A stretch of 64,000 nt of DNA, from assembly GCA_037176885.1 (NCBI GenBank), contig JAWWNJ010000025.1:310001-374000 (forward strand). Reading direction: 5' to 3'. Made by a program: the position numbers and the translations under genes. The stretch's first letter is position 1; the number at the start of each line of letters is the position of its first letter. The notes under the pieces are model-generated. The model did no database searches, was not told the origin of the DNA, and was given only the letters and a program-made list of their open reading frames with translations. Of this stretch, positions 10,878-22,029 are shown one piece after another. Origin of the DNA: Favolaschia claudopus (taxonomy: Eukaryota; Basidiomycota; Agaricomycetes; Agaricales; Mycenaceae).

Positions 10878-12312
10878 ATGGCGCTCAAGCTCTCTTTGCT
10901 TGCACTTGCTGCTCTTCCTCAGGTCTTCGCCCACGGTGGTGTTTTGTCGTAGAAGATCGGCGGCACGACATACCAAGGCTGGAGTCCTTACAACACGCGT
11001 GAGTCAATCCTCATTCATTCCTACCATTCCAGTACCGACCTTCCTTCCAGCCACTGGACAGACAACCATCCAGCGCCCCTGGTCAACCTAGTCAGTCGCA
11101 TAAGAGGTGCTCATATTGTAGCTGAATGTATCCAGCAACCCGATCTTGGACGCAACCGACGCAACCATCGCCTGTAACGACGACGGGACGTCTGGTGCTC
11201 TCCAGCTCACCGCCAGCCCCGTGACCGCTGGAACGGCGATCACCGCGTACTGGAACCAAGTCTGGCCCCACCCGTACGGTCCCATGGTATATTGAAGCCT
11301 ATTGCCTTGGCTGTTTCAGTTCTGATTTCTCTCCCTTCAGTTGACCTACCTCGCTCAATGCCCCGGATCGACCTGCACTGGCGCAAGTGCCAAATCCCTC
11401 AAATGGGTAAGCACTGAAGAACTGCTGTTGATACTCAAGGAGACTCGCCAATTTTGTCCCTCTTAGTTCAAAATCGACCAATCCGGCCTCATTAGCGGAA
11501 CTGTCTACAATGGATACTGGGGCAGCGGCAAGATGATCGACCAGAACTCGTCCTGGACCACCACGATCCCGGCCACGGTTCCCGCTGGCAACTACCTCAT
11601 CCGTTTTGAGACCATCGCATTGCACTCTCTGCCTGCTGTAAGCATATATACTCGGACTCGGTTTCATCACGGCTTACTCATGAATTTCAATATGTAGCAA
11701 TTCTACCCCGAGTGCGCCCAGATCGTCATCACCAACAGCGGAACTAGCGTCGCCCCGACTTCGGCCCAGCTCGTCTCATTCCCCGGAGGCTACAGCAACT
11801 CTGACCCCGGTCGTCAGTATTCCTTACTCCTGCTCATATGCTCGTTGGTTTAAAGAATTTACCAGTCACCATCGACATCTACTCCAATGCTGCTCAGACT
11901 GAGAGCACATACCCCATCCCCGGACCTCCCCTCTACGGCTCGTCGGCTTCCAGTGTAAGTGGATGCCCTCATACTTCCTCGACGAGTCTTGATCTAACAT
12001 TTAACTCCAGGGCCCGACCACGACTGTGGGCACAACGACTGCGGCAACCACCAAGACAACTAGCACCGTGACCACTAGCGCCCCTACCGGCGGAACTGTG
12101 GCGCAGTACGGCCAGTGCGGAGGACAGGGCTACTCGGGTCCCACTGCCTGGTACGTTTTCGTACAATTTCCGAAATTCCTACCAAAGTACTGACTCGTTT
12201 TACTAGTATCTCTCCCTTCAAGTGCACCGTCTCGAACGGTGAGCCACATCCTCCTCGTTCACCGCTATTCAATCTCAATTTTGTCGCAGACTATTACTCG
12301 CAGTGCCTCTGA
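10878..12312 (+). pseudogene. AA9 lytic polysaccharide monooxygenase with CBM1, interrupted by one TAG
   Basis: Ten exons (10878-10998, 11051-11090, 11136-11286, 11341-11406, 11467-11637, 11698-11809, 11866-11954, 12011-12150, 12207-12238, 12290-12312) give 314 aa if the stop is ignored. AA9 enzymes oxidatively cleave cellulose at a copper site. An 18-residue signal peptide is followed by the mature N-terminal His (H19, FAHGGVLS). The second copper ligand is H99 in WPHPYGP, and the axial Tyr region is QFYPEC (Y186). A Thr/Ser-rich linker leads to a cellulose-binding CBM1 (YGQCGGQGYSGPTAC, ending YYSQCL). Codon 25 is TAG (10950-10952), where family members usually have Tyr before a Lys/Ile-Gly pair. 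Every other exon, splice site and key residue is intact, so the lesion is recent, a sequencing error, or recoded. Confidence 0.9.
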
Positions 12313-12736
12313 GCGCCATATCCTCGAAGCTAGCGGTTGGGCACCGTGCAGTCTTCAGATGAATCTATGACACCTGTAATTATTGACTGTATACTTACTT
12401 CCCTGCCCGAATATCACAATACGAATCGCAATCTCGTCGTTTGGAATTGAGAAAACCTTGAGAAAACCTGAACGCTAGAAATTTTCAGGTGGTTCGGAGC
12501 CCCGGGCTGTGACTGACTCGGAGTGTCCTACACTAAGCCACATGATCGAGGCGGCCCCAGATATTATGCCCATGAGTGTGAAGCAACGTTGAAACAAGAA
12601 AACGGCCAAAATCAAGACGAAAAATCTAACCCTAACCCCGCTTCCGACAGACCGGCCCTTTAATTGAATTCCGCCTTTCCTCCAACTTGCGACTTGGTGC
12701 CAAGCCTCCACACCCCTGCGCTTGGTTATATGGCCC
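12313..12736. other. Intergenic: AA9 3' flank and J-protein promoter
   Basis: No gene is seen. A telo-box-like AACCCTAACC at 12628-12637 lies about 100 bp upstream of the J-protein ATG. Such boxes occur in promoters of fungal housekeeping and organelle-biogenesis genes. An 11-bp duplication (TTGAGAAAACC twice) sits around 12446-12468. Confidence 0.4.
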
Positions 12737-13501
12737 ATGAATCCGCTACTGAGACCTTCTGGCGCTCTTAGACTCACTCATCTTCCCCTTCACGTCCAAT
12801 GCCTCGTCCACGCCCGACTTTCGTACTCCACTGCGTCCGCCAGTCAATTTCCATTCCCTAGACACACCCACCCTACCCCACATGAAATTTTCCATCTTCC
12901 TCGCGGAGCATCTCAAGCAGACATCAAGAAACGATGTCAGCATGGCGTTTCCTATCAGTCTGCACCGTAACTCAATCATTGGCCTCCAGACATTGAGCTG
13001 GTGAAGATAAATCACCCGGACTCTCAGCTAAGCAAGAGTGTAAGCCCTGCGGAACGGCACCGTCGGTTTCAAATGATTTCGTCTGCGTACGACTCCTTGC
13101 GCTTGAAAACGTCCTCCACGTCTGTTCCCGATCGCGATCGCTTTACATGGGAGGAAATAAATCGACGGAAGCGTGCGTACTCTCGACACTCTCGTCGCGC
13201 GGAATACGAGTACGCAGAATGGAGGAACCCGGCTCCGGTAGATGATAGATGGACTGACCGAGTGATACTTGCTTTCGGGTTTCTGGTGCGTCTTCCATCC
13301 TCCATGTTTCTCAATACGAAGCTCATTGCCGACTAGGCCCTCGTTGCGGGTTTGATACCTGTGGTCATGTACCCTCGGCAACCGATAGACCGCCTTCCGA
13401 GTTCTGCTTTTCATCTTTCGGAAGCCCGACGCAAAGCTCGCTTGAAGTACGAGGAACGACTCCGAGAGTTTGAAGCCTCAAGCAATACCAGGGGAAAATA
13501 G
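12737..13501 (+). CDS. Mitochondrial-type J-domain (DnaJ-like) protein with a membrane segment
   Basis: Three exons (12737-12935, 12990-13285, 13337-13501) give 219 aa. J-domain proteins stimulate ATP hydrolysis by Hsp70. The N-terminus is basic, rich in Arg/Leu/Ser and poor in acids, like a mitochondrial presequence (MNPLLRPSGALRL). The J domain follows (HEIFHLPRGASQADIKKRY, HPD at 75-77 in KINHPDSQ, then the helix RRFQMISSAYDSLR). A hydrophobic span (about 158-178) crosses the second intron junction (VILAFGFL then ALVAGLIPVVMY) and probably anchors the protein in a membrane. The C-terminus is charged. The first ATG in frame is used. Location in the mitochondrion is inferred from the leader. 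It lies between an AA9 pseudogene and TMEM16 copy 2, with no functional link evident. Confidence 0.85.
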
Positions 13502-14149
13502 CCAAGTCAGGACAATGTATTTCTACTCATTCAACTCACTGTATCTTCTATCCAATCGTCAGCTTCCAGGATGGCAGTGTGATCTCAATTCAATGATATG
13601 TACCCTCCCTCTTCTGTTTTCTTCCGTCCCACTCAGGAACATACAAAGTGGTCTCACTGTGATCACAGAAGCCACCTTTTGGATTTGTTGGCTCTTTTTG
13701 AGAGCAGGGAGCAGAGGAACAGAAGCAGGTTTTAATCAAACCACCAACTGTGTCTATGGCTGCACCAAAGGCTCCACTTGTTGACTATGTCTGTGGACAC
13801 TGTCTCCGCCTTTGAGTGGGCACATTTTCTGCCTGGCAGAGTTCTTGAATTTCTTTCATTTTTGAGCTTGGTTTGAGTTATCATATTGATCACATTTTGG
13901 AGATGTAATTCCGTAGCTGGTCCTGGATATCAGGCAACACTTACACCCCTACATTTGTTTCCTTGCCTGTACACAGTTTGCATGCAGCAGCACAACTCAA
14001 GAAAACCGAGAAAAATAGCTTGTATATACATGATGAATGATATGGGTATTGGCCTTAGATCAAGCCGTCCAACTTACATGCTCCCGCCACCTACAGCGAG
14101 GTGACATCACTGACGAGACCTGCTCTCCTCTTGACGCCTACCATCTGCC
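13502..14149. other. Intergenic, J-protein to TMEM16-2
   Basis: No gene or clear repeat is seen. The last 100 bp should hold the TMEM16-2 promoter; I see no strong TATA box. Confidence 0.4.
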
Positions 14150-16724
14150 ATGCTTCCGGAAGTCGACCTGGTCATCACCTTTCGAGCTACCCGAAAAACT
14201 AGCGTCACCAAGCGCCAGGCCTTGGAAGACGCCCGCAAAGCAGAGGAGCAATATGGACGCCTAATTAAACTTTTGTCTTCGTCTGGTTTACGCGCCGTAG
14301 CACGACGCGGTGAATCTCTGGGACACCTTCTTCTCTTTGTTTCTTGTCCGCCGAATCATGTTCAGAATTTGATTAAACGCGAGCGGTGAGTTGTGTTTCG
14401 TCGCTGGTCGGGAAAGTGTTTGCACGGAGAATCAGAGCCATTGTGGAGGGTTCGCGGAATCTCCGGGATGGTACAATTGGGGTACCCTACTTGTGCCTAT
14501 GAATGCTGTTCGAGGCAGTTGCAAAACAAGACTGCGAATTCTATGATTGGGACTTAAAAACGCATTTGTAATGCATGGTAGCTGACTCTCGTTTGCAGGC
14601 ATTCCGATTTTCTGTCTGGATTACCTACAACACCCGTAAAGAGGGAACAGGATCAGCCCCTCGCACCGGCCGACCGCATACGCCTTGTCCATGCATTCAT
14701 TACCTCGATGCCCGTCGACGGCGGACTCGGAATATCTCCAGACTCCCCGGATTGGGATTTGGTAGAATCAGTCATGACACTGCACGACCGTGAATTCAAC
14801 GAAAAATGGATACACGCGTGGACTACCAGTCGCTTTGTCTCTGTCAAGCAAGGTCATCTCCGCGAACAGTTTGGCGACTCTGTTGCCATGTACTTCTCCT
14901 TCCTGCACGCCTACACACAAGCCCTCATCTTTCCTGCTGCCCTCGGCGTTTTTTTCTACTTCTTTGGCTCGCCGTATTCCCCAATATACTCTATTCTCAT
15001 TGTCCTGTGGTCAATCGTATTCGTAGAATGGTGGCGCGTGCGCGAACGCAAGCTCTCGCTCCGTTTTGGCACTCGCGGTTCTTTCCGTGTAGAGAGACGT
15101 CGCGCGCGTTATGTCGACGGGTTCCCGTGGTGGAAGCACGAGCTGCGAATGATCGCCAGTCTGCCCGTCATCACCGTCTTTGCTGCCGTTCTCGTCTCGA
15201 TCCTCACGGGCATCTTCGTTTTCGAGGCGTTCGTGACCACGCTGTACACAGGTCCCGGCCACAAATACATTGTGAGTGCGGCGGCGCTCCTGCACGTCTG
15301 AACCAGCTGATATTCTTCCAGGCATTCACCCCTACCGTTCTGTTCGTCATGCTAGTACCGCGGCTCTTGGCTGTATACCAGTCAATTGTGAAGCGCCTCA
15401 CGGCTTGGGAGAATCACGCCCACCAATCCTCTCACAGCGCTTCGCTCACCGTCAAGACTTTTGCACTCAGCGCGCTCGTCGCTTACATGGGTCTCGCACT
15501 CAGCGCATTCGTCTACGTTCCTTTCGGCGAAGGCATCATGCGCATGGTGCAAGTCTGGCTGTTCAAAGGCTCGACCGGCGTCGACGCTGCGGCTGAGGCG
15601 CTCAATGCTACGCAGCCCCTCAACACGACCCTGAATACGAAGGGTATTTGGGACGTCGACACGTCCGTGGCGGGGCAGAAGTTGAATGCTGGGCGCCTTA
15701 AGGACCAGATGTTCGCATACACGGTCACTAATCAGATTGTGAATACGTTCGTCGAGATTGGATTGCCGTATATCTTGCGCGGGGTCGAGTCTTTGCGCGC
15801 AAAGAAGTCGAATGGGAACGGTAACGGGAAGGGCGACAAGGGGAAGAAACGGGTTGTGTTTGAAGATGAGAAGGAGAAGGGCGGCGAGGAGGAACGGGAG
15901 TTTCTGGAGCAGGTTCGGAAGGAGGCTGCCCTCCCTGATTACGAGCTGTTCGACGACTACAGTGAAATGGTCACGCAATTCGGTTATGTTGCTCTGTGGT
16001 CTACGATCTGGCCTCTCGCTCCCGGTACGCGTTCTCCCATCTAGTCCTTCGAAACATGAGAGCTAACACATCTATAGTCATGGCTCTCGTCAACAACTTC
16101 TTCGAACTACGGTCCGATGCATTCAAGATTACCGTCCACGTTCGGCGACCTATTCCCGTACGGACAGACACCATCGGCCCATGGCTTGACACGCTCAGCT
16201 TCCTCACATGGCTCGCAGCAGTGATCAACTCCGCTCTCGTCTACCTCTTCTGTCCGCGCCAAGCGAACCAATGCATGGCAACCCCCAACACGCTCGACAA
16301 AGTCCACCAACATATCATCTCTGCAGCCTCCGCCGGGGGCCAGCAGCAACCCGCTCCCGGCGTAGCCGCGGGCGAAGACAGCGGTGCCGCGACGCGCGAG
16401 CTGCTGGTGACTGCCTTGCTCATTGCGCTGGTGGCGTCGCATGGGTACATGGCCGTGCGGGCGGCGGTGAGACATCTGATGGAGAAGGCGCTGTGGCATG
16501 CGAGTGAGGAGGTGCGCACGACGGAGCGGAGCGAGCGGGAGGTGAAGGAGCGGTTTCTTGTGGGCGTTGCCGGCGCTGCGGATGTTGGGGTGAATGGGCG
16601 CAATCTTGACGGGGAGGGCGTGGCTTTGACAGAGAAATCTGGAGAGAACGCTGAAGGTCTCGCCTCGTTTTGGGATCATGATGAGGGGATGCAGGAGATC
16701 CAGCGGATAACGAAGGAGGCATAG
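14150..16724 (+). CDS. TMEM16/anoctamin family membrane protein, copy 2
   Basis: Four exons (14150-14385, 14599-15271, 15322-16024, 16078-16724) give 752 aa. Exon phases are the same as in copy 1 and the sequences are highly similar throughout. Predicted role is calcium-dependent lipid scrambling or Ist2-like membrane tethering. Calcium-site residues are again in place: N444/E448 (IVNTFVE), D515/E518 (DYSEMVTQFGY) and E547/D551 (ELRSDAFK). Compared with copy 1 it has a longer basic-acidic loop before the D-x-x-E site (Lys/Gly/Asn-rich, then Glu-rich). It also has an insertion of about 25-30 residues, Gln/Ala/Gly-rich, in the loop after LVYLF (16250-16380). Those two loops carry most of the divergence, which suggests altered regulation rather than loss of function. 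Confidence 0.9.
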
Positions 16725-16986
16725 ATGGGGCTTTCGTACTTTTTAGAATCTGATTGACTGAGTTGTGTTTCTGTTCTGCTTTCGCCGTTTGGACTGTGTC
16801 AACATGCATGTATAGTGTACGCGGACTTACTCGATACTACTTGTCTCCTGTAGTATAATCTCGAATTCGGACTGAATGCCTCCATGACGTATTAGAAAAA
16901 GCCGAAATTTGCTGACACAACAACCTTCGTAAAATCTTCTTTCCTTCTTCCATGTCTCTCTATCATCCTCATCTCACTTAGCACAG

Positions 16987-18612
16987 ATGGGGAGCTCTTC
17001 TAAACCAACTCTGTATGACCGCGCAAGAGCTTATTACCAAAACCCCTCCGTTGTCACTCTAACGCGGCATGAAGCACTCGTTTTGACCAATGAGCCACCC
17101 GAAGACGTTGACAAGCCCTACATCCTGTCTGTCATCGCAAAAGCGGACGCGGAGCTCGAAGAAATTGACGCGCTGCTGTCGAAAATGTCTGCCAGCGCGG
17201 AAATGGACTCCGAGTCGGAGCGGCGAAAGAAGACAGAAGATTACCGCACTTCATTGTTCAAATGGCGATCCTTCAATCAAGCTATATTCTCCCCACTCCG
17301 CAGAATCCCACCAGAAATCCTCTCCGAGATTTTCTCGCACCTGGCACCACCAACAAAGGACATGGGTTTCTTCGTGTTGATGGAGCAATGGGACATCGGC
17401 GTAACCTGGTTCTTGTCCCTCGTCTGCCGCCGTTGGAGAGCGGTGGCCCTTTCAATGCCGTCGTTATGGTCTCTGGTCGTCATCTCAGCGACTATGCCGT
17501 TGAGTTTGGTCGAATGCCAAATGAAACGCGCAAGAAAACTGCAGATATATTTCCTGGAAGACTCGAAGCGGAATTTCGAGACACGGGTTGATGCGTTCGA
17601 ACTACTCTGTCGGTACTCTCATCTTTGGGAGGACCTCAGTATCTTTGGAACGACCCCGGACATGCTCCATCTGCTCGAGAGCATCCGCGACCGCGTCTCG
17701 TCTCTGCGGAGGTTGTGGATTCACTGGGGCCCCGAAATACGAACCGAAACTGCGGTGGACTGTTTCAATCTCGCCCCTTGTCTGGTGGACTTCAGCGTAA
17801 CAAACGACAATCGTTTCATACCCATGACCTTCCCCGCCCATCAACTCACGCGATACCAGCTTAACGGTCCATGGAGCGCTCATCAGCATATATTGACTCA
17901 GGCTACGCAACTAGTCGAAGCGCACATTGATGTCAGCTTCGACGGGGAACCTTGGCCAGTGAAGAACCCTGAGGCGATCATAAGCCTCGCTCACCTTCGA
18001 CGCGTTTTTGTGTCGGATTTGGAGATCTTGGACTACCTAAAACTTCCTGTCCTGGAGGGGCTGGCGTCTCAGTACGCTTCGACGGAGGAAGACCCTTGGC
18101 ATCCCTCAGAGATGCTTGCTTTCGTCGGATCTTTCATCGACCGGTCGTCGTGCACTTTGAAGAGGATCACCATCAAAGGGTGCCCGGATCCACGTACAGC
18201 GACCGGACTGGTCCAACAATCATCCTCTATTACCGAATTCTCAGTCATCTTGACCCCGAATTGTGAAGCAGAGGTCGTCAACGATTTGATGACTGCCTTT
18301 TCCAATTCCGAATCATCTGAGGCACCTCTCACAGCCCCGCGGCTACGATCCTTGTACTTCGCTTACAGCCACCACGACCACTTCGTAATAGAGCGACTGG
18401 TCGCCATGCTGAAGTCTCGACGGCAAGCGAAGGACTCCGAACTCCGAGAGGTCATCCTTGTATTGCCCACGGGATCGGAGAGCGTTGCTCCAGACCCTGC
18501 CGCGAATAGTGACCTTTGTATGCTGCGTGAAGAAGGTTTGGATGTGACCTTCATTCGAGGGACTGCAGGAACTACGGCGAGATGTGATTGGACGTATTGG
18601 ATGTGCCCGTAA
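16987..18612 (+). CDS. F-box protein
   Basis: A single intact exon encodes 541 aa. The N-terminus carries a short coiled coil (about 48-90). The F-box spans about 103-165 (FSPLRRIPPEILSEIF, then VCRRWRAVALSMPSLW). The rest is a divergent C-terminal region typical of expanded Agaricomycete F-box families, presumably binding the ubiquitylation substrate. The start ATG lies just after CACAG and fits the length of relatives. The C-terminal layout (APRLRSLYFAY, then LREEGLDVTF) parallels the frame-broken copy at 5159-6708, and the two are probably paralogues. The SCF role is known for the family; the target is unknown. Confidence 0.85.
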   Translation: MGSSSKPTLYDRARAYYQNPSVVTLTRHEALVLTNEPPEDVDKPYILSVIAKADAELEEIDALLSKMSASAEMDSESERRKKTEDYRTSLFKWRSFNQAIFSPLRRIPPEILSEIFSHLAPPTKDMGFFVLMEQWDIGVTWFLSLVCRRWRAVALSMPSLWSLVVISATMPLSLVECQMKRARKLQIYFLEDSKRNFETRVDAFELLCRYSHLWEDLSIFGTTPDMLHLLESIRDRVSSLRRLWIHWGPEIRTETAVDCFNLAPCLVDFSVTNDNRFIPMTFPAHQLTRYQLNGPWSAHQHILTQATQLVEAHIDVSFDGEPWPVKNPEAIISLAHLRRVFVSDLEILDYLKLPVLEGLASQYASTEEDPWHPSEMLAFVGSFIDRSSCTLKRITIKGCPDPRTATGLVQQSSSITEFSVILTPNCEAEVVNDLMTAFSNSESSEAPLTAPRLRSLYFAYSHHDHFVIERLVAMLKSRRQAKDSELREVILVLPTGSESVAPDPAANSDLCMLREEGLDVTFIRGTAGTTARCDWTYWMCP

Positions 18613-18840
18613 CCGACGGTACACAATACCAGTTACTCATTCTTGGTGCCGTTCTATTCAAGGGTCGCAGAAGGTTCCGAGATTCTGCTCACATGGGGAC
18701 TATCCCTCCCGACTGGCTTCGATATCTCTGTGCCAGTTCATTTGCCTATACCTGCTCTCTAGTATGGTGTACCGGTCGCAACGTTTTTTGGTGATAAAGT
18801 CCGCAAATTTGTTCTATCCAAATGACTAACCAACAACCAT

Positions 18841-21198
18841 TCAGTGGCCAAAGAATTCCTCAGCCACAAACTCCCAAATTTTCTGGGGCTGGTTAAACTG
18901 ATCGTGCGTAAACTGGTACTTTTTGGTGTCCGGCTCAAACACATATTCCAGAATGCCATCCTGCTTGTCAATGTAGGGAATCGCATTCCGGAAGTTCAGC
19001 GTCAATTCCGCAGCCACAGGGAATGGCTGGGGTGCTGCAGCGTCGTCGTCCAGACCAGCGAGGTCCAGCTCGAAGATGATCGAGTCAAAGTCGGTCACCT
19101 CCGAACCCTTCACGCCCCCGTCGAATTGCGAAACCGTGGAGCTCGGGGTGCCGCCAAACACTGCGGAGCGCACGCCATGCTTCTGGAATAGATAGCTGCT
19201 GAAGATGGAGCATGTCGAGGCGCAGATGCTATTGGCCACGAAAACGTAATCCTCGCCTTGGAACGGCGGAGCGGTGAAGTTCGTCACAGCTGCAGAGCTA
19301 TTGCCAAAGTCATCTAGGAACTGCTTGGAATACGAATCCTTGACACCGTTGACGACTTGCGGCACAGGAGGATCCATGAACTGCGAGTTGTTCTGCAGCA
19401 ACACGTAGTCTGACGGTCTCCTTGTCAGTATACATTTCGTAAAAACGAGAAGGGCTCATACTCAGGTCGCGATAGAAGAAGAACGAATATTCAGATTGTC
19501 CAAGACCGCTCGCTGCTGCGACGTCAGACTCTCGTCTAATCAGATCGCTGGCCCTCAACACAGCGGGGAACCCGGGGTATAAATCCTAGAGACGGTGAGC
19601 ATACCATGAGCGAATGAGACTCGAATGTTCTTACCTGTGGCCACAGCGACCACAAAGCAATTGCACCAGCGAAAATAAACCCTCCACGATTACCGGAATT
19701 ATCGACTATAATCTTGGTCACTCCCGCAGCCTTCAGTGCATTCAGCCCCGAGAAAAGCGTGTCGGAGATGCCAGTGAAATAATCATTGGCGCCCGTTCCA
19801 TCGGATGGTTCGAACTGCTCGAAATACACCACGCCGACATGAGGGTGTTCCGCAAGCTGGTAAATGTCAAGTGTTACGAAGTGTCCGAAGGACTTCACTG
19901 CAGGTAAGGTCACTTCAGATCGAGTTGATGCAGTAAAAACGAGTAAACAACTCACAGTTGGGCTGAACAATGTTCCCCGGCGCCGCAAGACCTGCCGCGC
20001 TGGCTGCGTGTCGTACTGGATCTTGTGCTTCAGGGGCGACCACTCCTTTACGGCGGAGGTTCATCGGTGTCGCGTCAATCCGCCGGTTCAGCGTGCGGCG
20101 CTTCCGCGCCGCGGGGTCGACCGCAGGGAGACATGTCTGCGAAATAAACGAAGCCGTGTCATTTCCGCTCCCGACGAACGTCGCCGCCCAAGGAATCGTA
20201 ACGGTCTTGATACCCTCAGACTTGGTCTGCAGAGTCACCGTAACGGAATTCGCGCCGGGGTAGAACGCCCTCTGTCCAAAGCGACCGACCTCCTGCGTGT
20301 AGAGCCCCGCTACAGTGTCTGCACTGTAGCGTGACATGAGCCGCATGTACCGCGGATTCACAGTCTCGTATGCACCAACGAGGCCGTCGAAGATGCTGGA
20401 TCTCGTGGCTAGATCGACCAAGTATGTGCTCGCATCGACGCCGTTGATCTTGAGGACGCGGGAGCCGTCCAAGGGCCGAACGTGGACTCCAATACTCTCG
20501 AAAAAGGCCTCCATGCCGGTGCGGCCTTGGTTCGGGAAATCATAGTTGACAAGAAATGTGGGGAAGGCAGTCTTGTCGAATGGCGAATCCGCCAGAGTAG
20601 CGATTGCGAAAGGTAGATTCCAGCTGAAAGCCTCCGTGCAATCGGCCGAGTACAGGGTGTGTCCATCCGCTTCCTTATTAAACGCATCGGTGATCTTTTG
20701 ATACCAGGATTTAGCGGTGTACTTTCATCCTCTCGTGTGCTCGTATACACTCACTGCCACATTGAAGTCCCAATCCGACTTGTATCCGACGGTCGCAGTT
20801 GTTTTCTGCACATCTAGAGGACCAGTTAGCAATTCCACAACAAATGCGCCAAGGTGGCTGTCTCGTACTTTCCAGCAGCGCTCGTACATTCACGTCGTGC
20901 GGAATCAGCGGATTCGGAGAGTGAAGGAACCAATTTTCCAATGAATAGTATTGCAAGGCTTTGATCGTCGAGTCCACAACCGACAAACTCCGCGTCTTGT
21001 TAAACGGGACATTCAGCTCGCATGCATGAGCTACTTCGCTGGACACCCAAGTCGCCGCAGTAGCTGCACTACACGGGTCACTAGAATCCGAACTCCTCAG
21101 GAAAAACACACAGTAAATGAGGCGAAAACTTACGCTGGTGCGGCATACGCGATGCCACTCGCAGCGGAGAGCACAATGAGCAGGAACTGGGGGACCAT
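18841..21198 (-). CDS. Secreted S41-family (tail-specific/CPAF-like) peptidase
   Basis: Seven exons on the minus strand (21198-21134, 21095-20869, 20813-20755, 20694-19956, 19897-19635, 19585-19462, 19409-18841) give about 681 aa. The N-terminus is a clear signal peptide (MVPQFLLIVLSAASGIAYA). A DGHTLYSADC segment and the motif IIVDNSGNRGG (like D-x-x-N-x-GG of S41) precede a CASTCSIF segment where the nucleophilic Ser is expected (about S557). There are many potential N-glycosylation sites. S41 enzymes are serine peptidases; fungal secreted members are poorly characterised. The third intron is uncertain: from donor 20754 either a 60-nt intron with an AAG acceptor or a 33-nt intron keeps the frame. 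The unspliced frame meets a TGA. A TATA box lies about 40 bp upstream. Confidence 0.85.
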
Positions 21199-21233
21199 GG
21201 GCAGAAGGACGCGTTATCTGGGTTCTCGTTCAT

Positions 21234-21242
21234 CTTTTTATA
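21234..21242 (-). promoter_or_regulatory. TATA box of the S41 peptidase gene
   Basis: TATAAAAAG on the minus strand, about 36 bp before the ATG at 21198. This is close, which implies a short 5' leader. Confidence 0.5.
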
Positions 21243-22029
21243 TGCGCGCAGATACATCGGTAACAGGTGTCTTCGCTCCGCATGGTCATTGTCCGAGCCC
21301 TCGGGACGTGGATGCCGTTCGGGTTCCCGCCCATCGCTCAGCGCTCACGGTCAACATAGATGAATAGAAATCCAAAAAGGGCCGCCAAAACTGCGCGTTC
21401 GGTGTACATTTTACGCAAAAATTAGGGTGGACGTAACCGATGCGATCTGTGAATGGCTTCACTACCTCTAGAAATGAGGCAAGCAATCTATTCATGCCAG
21501 TCATCGCGGGGTGGATTCAGGTAAAAATAACTCACCCTGAGATGTCTCTCACGCGCGGAACGCAGTGCTGTTTTTTACATCTCAGTGTCTGACGCCGTCC
21601 GAGTATGGGTTGTGATCTAGGGTTCAATGCAATGGCGGGCTACCCAATGCGACCAAGAGCAGCTCGGATGATACCAGATGCCATTGAACCGCAGGTTCAT
21701 TTGAGGGACCTCCAGGCTTGATCTTTGTGAACAATCAGTGCCTTGCAGGGGCGTGTGGCGGCTGCCACGAGGGACCTTCGAACGATTTCTTTCTGACGAG
21801 ACCCAATTCGAAGATACAAGATTCGTTCTCATGAGTTGCTGGGGGCGATGCGCTGGGTGTGAGGACAGTTGCCAGAAACGGCAAGACCTCCGCTCGACTG
21901 CAGATTAGGCAATTTTTCTGACAGAGCGAGATACAATTGAATATCATAGGATTTAGATGCACAGCTGGGTCCAGGAAATGTAGCCAGGTATGATACAAAC
22001 CGTAAGAAAACAGCCGAGCCAAATACAGA
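21243..22029. other. Intergenic, S41 upstream and F-box 3' flank
   Basis: No gene or repeat is recognised; short open frames here lack family motifs. Confidence 0.4.

Noticed and set aside
11088..11285. Minus-strand open frames over the AA9 gene
   Set aside because: GC-rich coding shadows without motifs; the plus-strand exons explain the region.
12628..12637. AACCCTAACC as telomere repeat
   Set aside because: Only a single short telo-box copy in a promoter, flanked by ordinary genes.
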